Program-made: the position numbers and the translations under genes
Shown here: positions 6,594-8,700 of the stretch, piece after piece
How the letters are laid out: every line of letters starts with the position of its first letter
Position numbering within the stretch: the first letter of the stretch is position 1
The notes under the pieces: model-generated
Seen by the model: the letters and a program-made list of their open reading frames with translations, nothing else
Database searches by the model: none
Told to the model about the DNA's origin: nothing
NCBI GenBank assembly: GCA_002474405.1
Contig: DLQW01000018.1
Coordinates: 1-8,700, forward strand
Origin: Christensenella sp. UBA7597
Lineage (GTDB): Bacteria; Bacillota; Clostridia; Christensenellales; Borkfalkiaceae
DNA length: 8,700 nt
Direction: 5' to 3'

Positions 6594-7892
6594 ATGAAAG
6601 GCAAATTAAAAACTGTTTTTGTATCTCTTTCCATGGCATTTCTGTTTCTTCTTGCCTGCGCGTTCCCCATGCTCGGCGGGTTTAACGCGGCGGCAGCGGA
6701 AAACGACGAGCCGACAAGCGGACACCTCTACTATTTCAGCGACAGCGCGGAAAGCGCCGCACGGTGCCGGCAATTTGTTGCCGACGGACTGATAAACACG
6801 TATACGCGGTATTATTACACAACCAATACATTTACCGATACTTTCAAAGCAAACTTTAAAGAAGGCGACTATAACGATATTTCAGATTCTTACGTCATTT
6901 TCGAAATGACGTCCGCCGAACTCACGGAGGAAATAGACGACGGCTCGACAACACTTTTTACCGACGTTCTTGCAGACTTTTTCAGCTATTTAAAATCGAA
7001 TGGCTGCAAAATTATGTTTATCAGCGCCACCGACGAAGCTCGTTACACGCCCGACCCCACAAACTACGGCGAAAATCCCTACAGCACTTTTTTAGATTAC
7101 GTTGATATCCACGTAAAAGTAGATTTCTTCTTCACCTTTACTTATAACATTTATTATCGCGCGCAGGCAGGCAACACTACTACCGATACGCCGTTTAAAC
7201 ATACTTCGTTTCTGTTAGATTCCGCCATGTTCTACGATGACGTTTCGAAAAAGATTTCAAATTCGGCGTTTGGATATTATTTTGTACCGCACATTTTAGA
7301 CTATCAAAGAGAACTGATAGAAGGCACGCAGTCTCCACTTTCAGACGTACTCGATCATTTTAAAATTAAAGTGTTTTATTACAATATGCCGAATATCTGG
7401 GTGCAAATTTTGTCGCAATCGACTCAGTTTTCTTACGAATTCAGCGACAACAACACCGGCGACTTATTCGACGCCATCAACAATGGCGCTTATTGCGCCA
7501 TTGGCACCAGCTGGGGCGGGGAAGAATATATGAACAGCTGGCTGGAACAGATGCAATCGATTCAGGCAGCTTACGAGTTATCATTCCCCGTATATCTTTA
7601 TAACAGCGACGGCTACGAAATAACCGTTGAAGAGCCGCAGAATTTGTATCAGTTAGGAAAAATTTCTTATGAATACATTTACAACAAGTTTCTCGGCGAA
7701 GAAGACCTTTCTGAGTACAATAACGTTGTCGGAAGATGCGAGGTTACTCATTCTCCCATGTTAGCCGGCGATGGGGGGTGGATGATAGACCCCGGTGCTG
7801 CAGGCGACGCGGTTTCCATGCGCGGCTGGCAAAAAATTATGTCTCCCGAAGACGCAGAATACTTCCGCCATTACCCGTATAACGATCTTTAA
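6594..7892 (+). CDS. Secreted protein of unknown function
   Basis: The 432-residue product starts MKGKLKTVFVSLSMAFLFLL, a clear signal peptide, and the NAAAAEN stretch (31-37) gives a likely signal peptidase I site near residue 35. No LPxTG or lipobox is seen, so it should be released or loosely bound. The mature part is rich in Tyr, Asp, Asn, Phe and Thr. Its first part alternates strands and helices (HLYYFSD at 44-50; YVIFEMT at 100-106; GCKIMFISATDEAR at 137-150), like an alpha/beta domain. A distinctive block is GRCEVTHSPMLAGDGGW (380-396). I recognise no family and no catalytic motif. TAAGGAGG at 6579-6586 is a very strong ribosome-binding site. It has its own promoter and a strong terminator, so it is a single-gene unit likely to be expressed well. 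Confidence 0.85.
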   Translation: MKGKLKTVFVSLSMAFLFLLACAFPMLGGFNAAAAENDEPTSGHLYYFSDSAESAARCRQFVADGLINTYTRYYYTTNTFTDTFKANFKEGDYNDISDSYVIFEMTSAELTEEIDDGSTTLFTDVLADFFSYLKSNGCKIMFISATDEARYTPDPTNYGENPYSTFLDYVDIHVKVDFFFTFTYNIYYRAQAGNTTTDTPFKHTSFLLDSAMFYDDVSKKISNSAFGYYFVPHILDYQRELIEGTQSPLSDVLDHFKIKVFYYNMPNIWVQILSQSTQFSYEFSDNNTGDLFDAINNGAYCAIGTSWGGEEYMNSWLEQMQSIQAAYELSFPVYLYNSDGYEITVEEPQNLYQLGKISYEYIYNKFLGEEDLSEYNNVVGRCEVTHSPMLAGDGGWMIDPGAAGDAVSMRGWQKIMSPEDAEYFRHYPYNDL

Positions 7893-7922
7893 CGTTTCGT
7901 TACGGGCTATCTGAACCAAACG

Positions 7923-7970
7923 AAAGCGTGCGGAGCATTTTTCCAAAAAATTCCGCACGCTTTTTGTTTT
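7923..7970 (+). terminator. Strong intrinsic terminator after the secreted-protein gene
   Basis: AAAGCGTGCGGA (7923-7934) and TCCGCACGCTTT (7952-7963) form a perfect 12-bp stem. The loop contains a smaller TTTTT/AAAAA helix. A U-rich tail (TTTTTGTTTTT) follows. It should separate the secreted-protein gene from the lipoprotein gene 28 bases downstream. Confidence 0.92.
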
Positions 7971-7998
7971 TATAATTTTATTATTTTAAGGAGCGCCT

Positions 7999-8700
7999 AT
8001 GTTATCCCGCGTGAAAAAGTTTGCCATATTTACTTTTTTTATCTGTTTACTTTCGGCGTTTGCCGCCTGCAACAGGCAAAAAGAAAATCTCCTTCCCCCG
8101 GAAAATATCCGCGTGGAAAACGATTATCTGCTTTGGGATGCTACGCCGCATACCGAATGGTACCTTGTGGATATCGACGGCACCGAATACGAAGCCGACG
8201 AGCCTTCGCTGGATTTGTTTATGATTACCACCGCGCCGACAACGTACCGGATACAAATCAGAAGCGTAGGCGACGATACGTTCGATTATCAGAAATCGGC
8301 TTGGTCTGCTCCGTACGAATACGAACTGAAAGCCCCCCCACTTCTTGTACAAGAATATAAAACCGGCGAATACGAAATCAAGGCGGATAAACCGGAATCT
8401 TTGCAGGGCAAAATTGTTATTCCCTCTTCCGTAAACGGAAAACCCGTTACAAAAATCGCGAACTACACTTTTTATAAAGCAAAAAACATAACCAGCGTCG
8501 TCATTCCGGATTCCGTCCTTGAAATCGGATATGAGGCATTCAAAGAATGCCTCTCTTTACAACGTATACGGTTACCCAAAAATATTAAAATTTTAAACCA
8601 CTCTGCGTTCGAATACTGTACATCTTTGCAGGAAATAGCAATTCCCGTCTGCAACGAAATCGGAGACTACGTTTTTGAGAACTGCACCTCTTTAAAAAAG
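7999..8700 (+). CDS. BspA-like leucine-rich-repeat lipoprotein (3' end outside window)
   Basis: The reading frame is open from ATG 7999 to the window end (234 codons, no stop), so the gene is partial at its 3' end. It starts MLSRVKKFAIFTFFICLLSA and has a lipobox-like FAAC with Cys24, so it should be a membrane-anchored lipoprotein. Residues about 33-110 look like one fibronectin type III-like domain (NIRVENDYLLWD, then YRIQIRSVGDD and SAWSAPYEYE). From about 125 begin BspA-type leucine-rich repeats: ITSVVIPDSVLEIGYEAFKEC (164-184), SLQRIRLPKNIKIL, and SLQEIAIPVCNEIGDYVFENC, each about 22-23 residues. Such proteins are surface adhesins or ligand binders in gut bacteria. AAGGAG (7988-7993) is five bases before ATG. 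TATAAT at 7971-7976 may be its -10, but no -35 is seen and the strong terminator lies just upstream. Confidence 0.85.
   Translation, partial: MLSRVKKFAIFTFFICLLSAFAACNRQKENLLPPENIRVENDYLLWDATPHTEWYLVDIDGTEYEADEPSLDLFMITTAPTTYRIQIRSVGDDTFDYQKSAWSAPYEYELKAPPLLVQEYKTGEYEIKADKPESLQGKIVIPSSVNGKPVTKIANYTFYKAKNITSVVIPDSVLEIGYEAFKECLSLQRIRLPKNIKILNHSAFEYCTSLQEIAIPVCNEIGDYVFENCTSLKK

Overview
The window looks like a Clostridia-type Firmicute chromosome, probably an uncultured gut lineage. The signs are strong AGGAGG ribosome-binding sites, TATAAT -10 boxes, a SpoIIQ-like LytM protein next to a possible YwmB relative, an FmdB-type zinc ribbon and a BspA-like leucine-rich-repeat lipoprotein. I cannot name a genus from the sequence.

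Positions 1 to about 1490 read as the right end of an integrated mobile element. It carries an N6-adenine-methylase-like protein that lacks the catalytic NPPY/F motif, a small protein of unknown function, and a complete tRNA-Arg(CCG) on the minus strand with a terminator behind it. The element stops inside a second tRNA-Arg(CCG) gene. Only the 5' half of that gene, up to the end of the anticodon loop, is left at 1491-1529. The simplest reading is that the element integrated at the anticodon loop, cut the host tRNA gene, and brought a full replacement tRNA. The integrase and the host tRNA 3' half would then lie at the other end, outside this window.

From 1500 onward is chromosome. The promoter of the broken tRNA (minus) and an extended -10 promoter for mnmA (plus) are back to back. 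mnmA (tRNA 2-thiouridylase) is complete, and its 3' end is duplicated just downstream as a diverged tandem copy. Four minus-strand genes follow. In transcription order they are a YwmB-like membrane-anchored protein, a SpoIIQ-like M23 protein, an M1-family metallopeptidase lipoprotein and an FmdB-type zinc ribbon. The last has its own promoter. The first two fit the engulfment stage of sporulation.

A divergent AT-rich intergenic region (6218-6593) holds promoters in both directions. On the plus strand is a secreted 432-residue protein of unknown function with a good promoter and a strong terminator. After it comes the start of a BspA-like lipoprotein that runs off the window edge. Several promoters here share a -35 region of the form AACGCTTGC. 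No CRISPR array, rRNA, transposase or integrase is visible.
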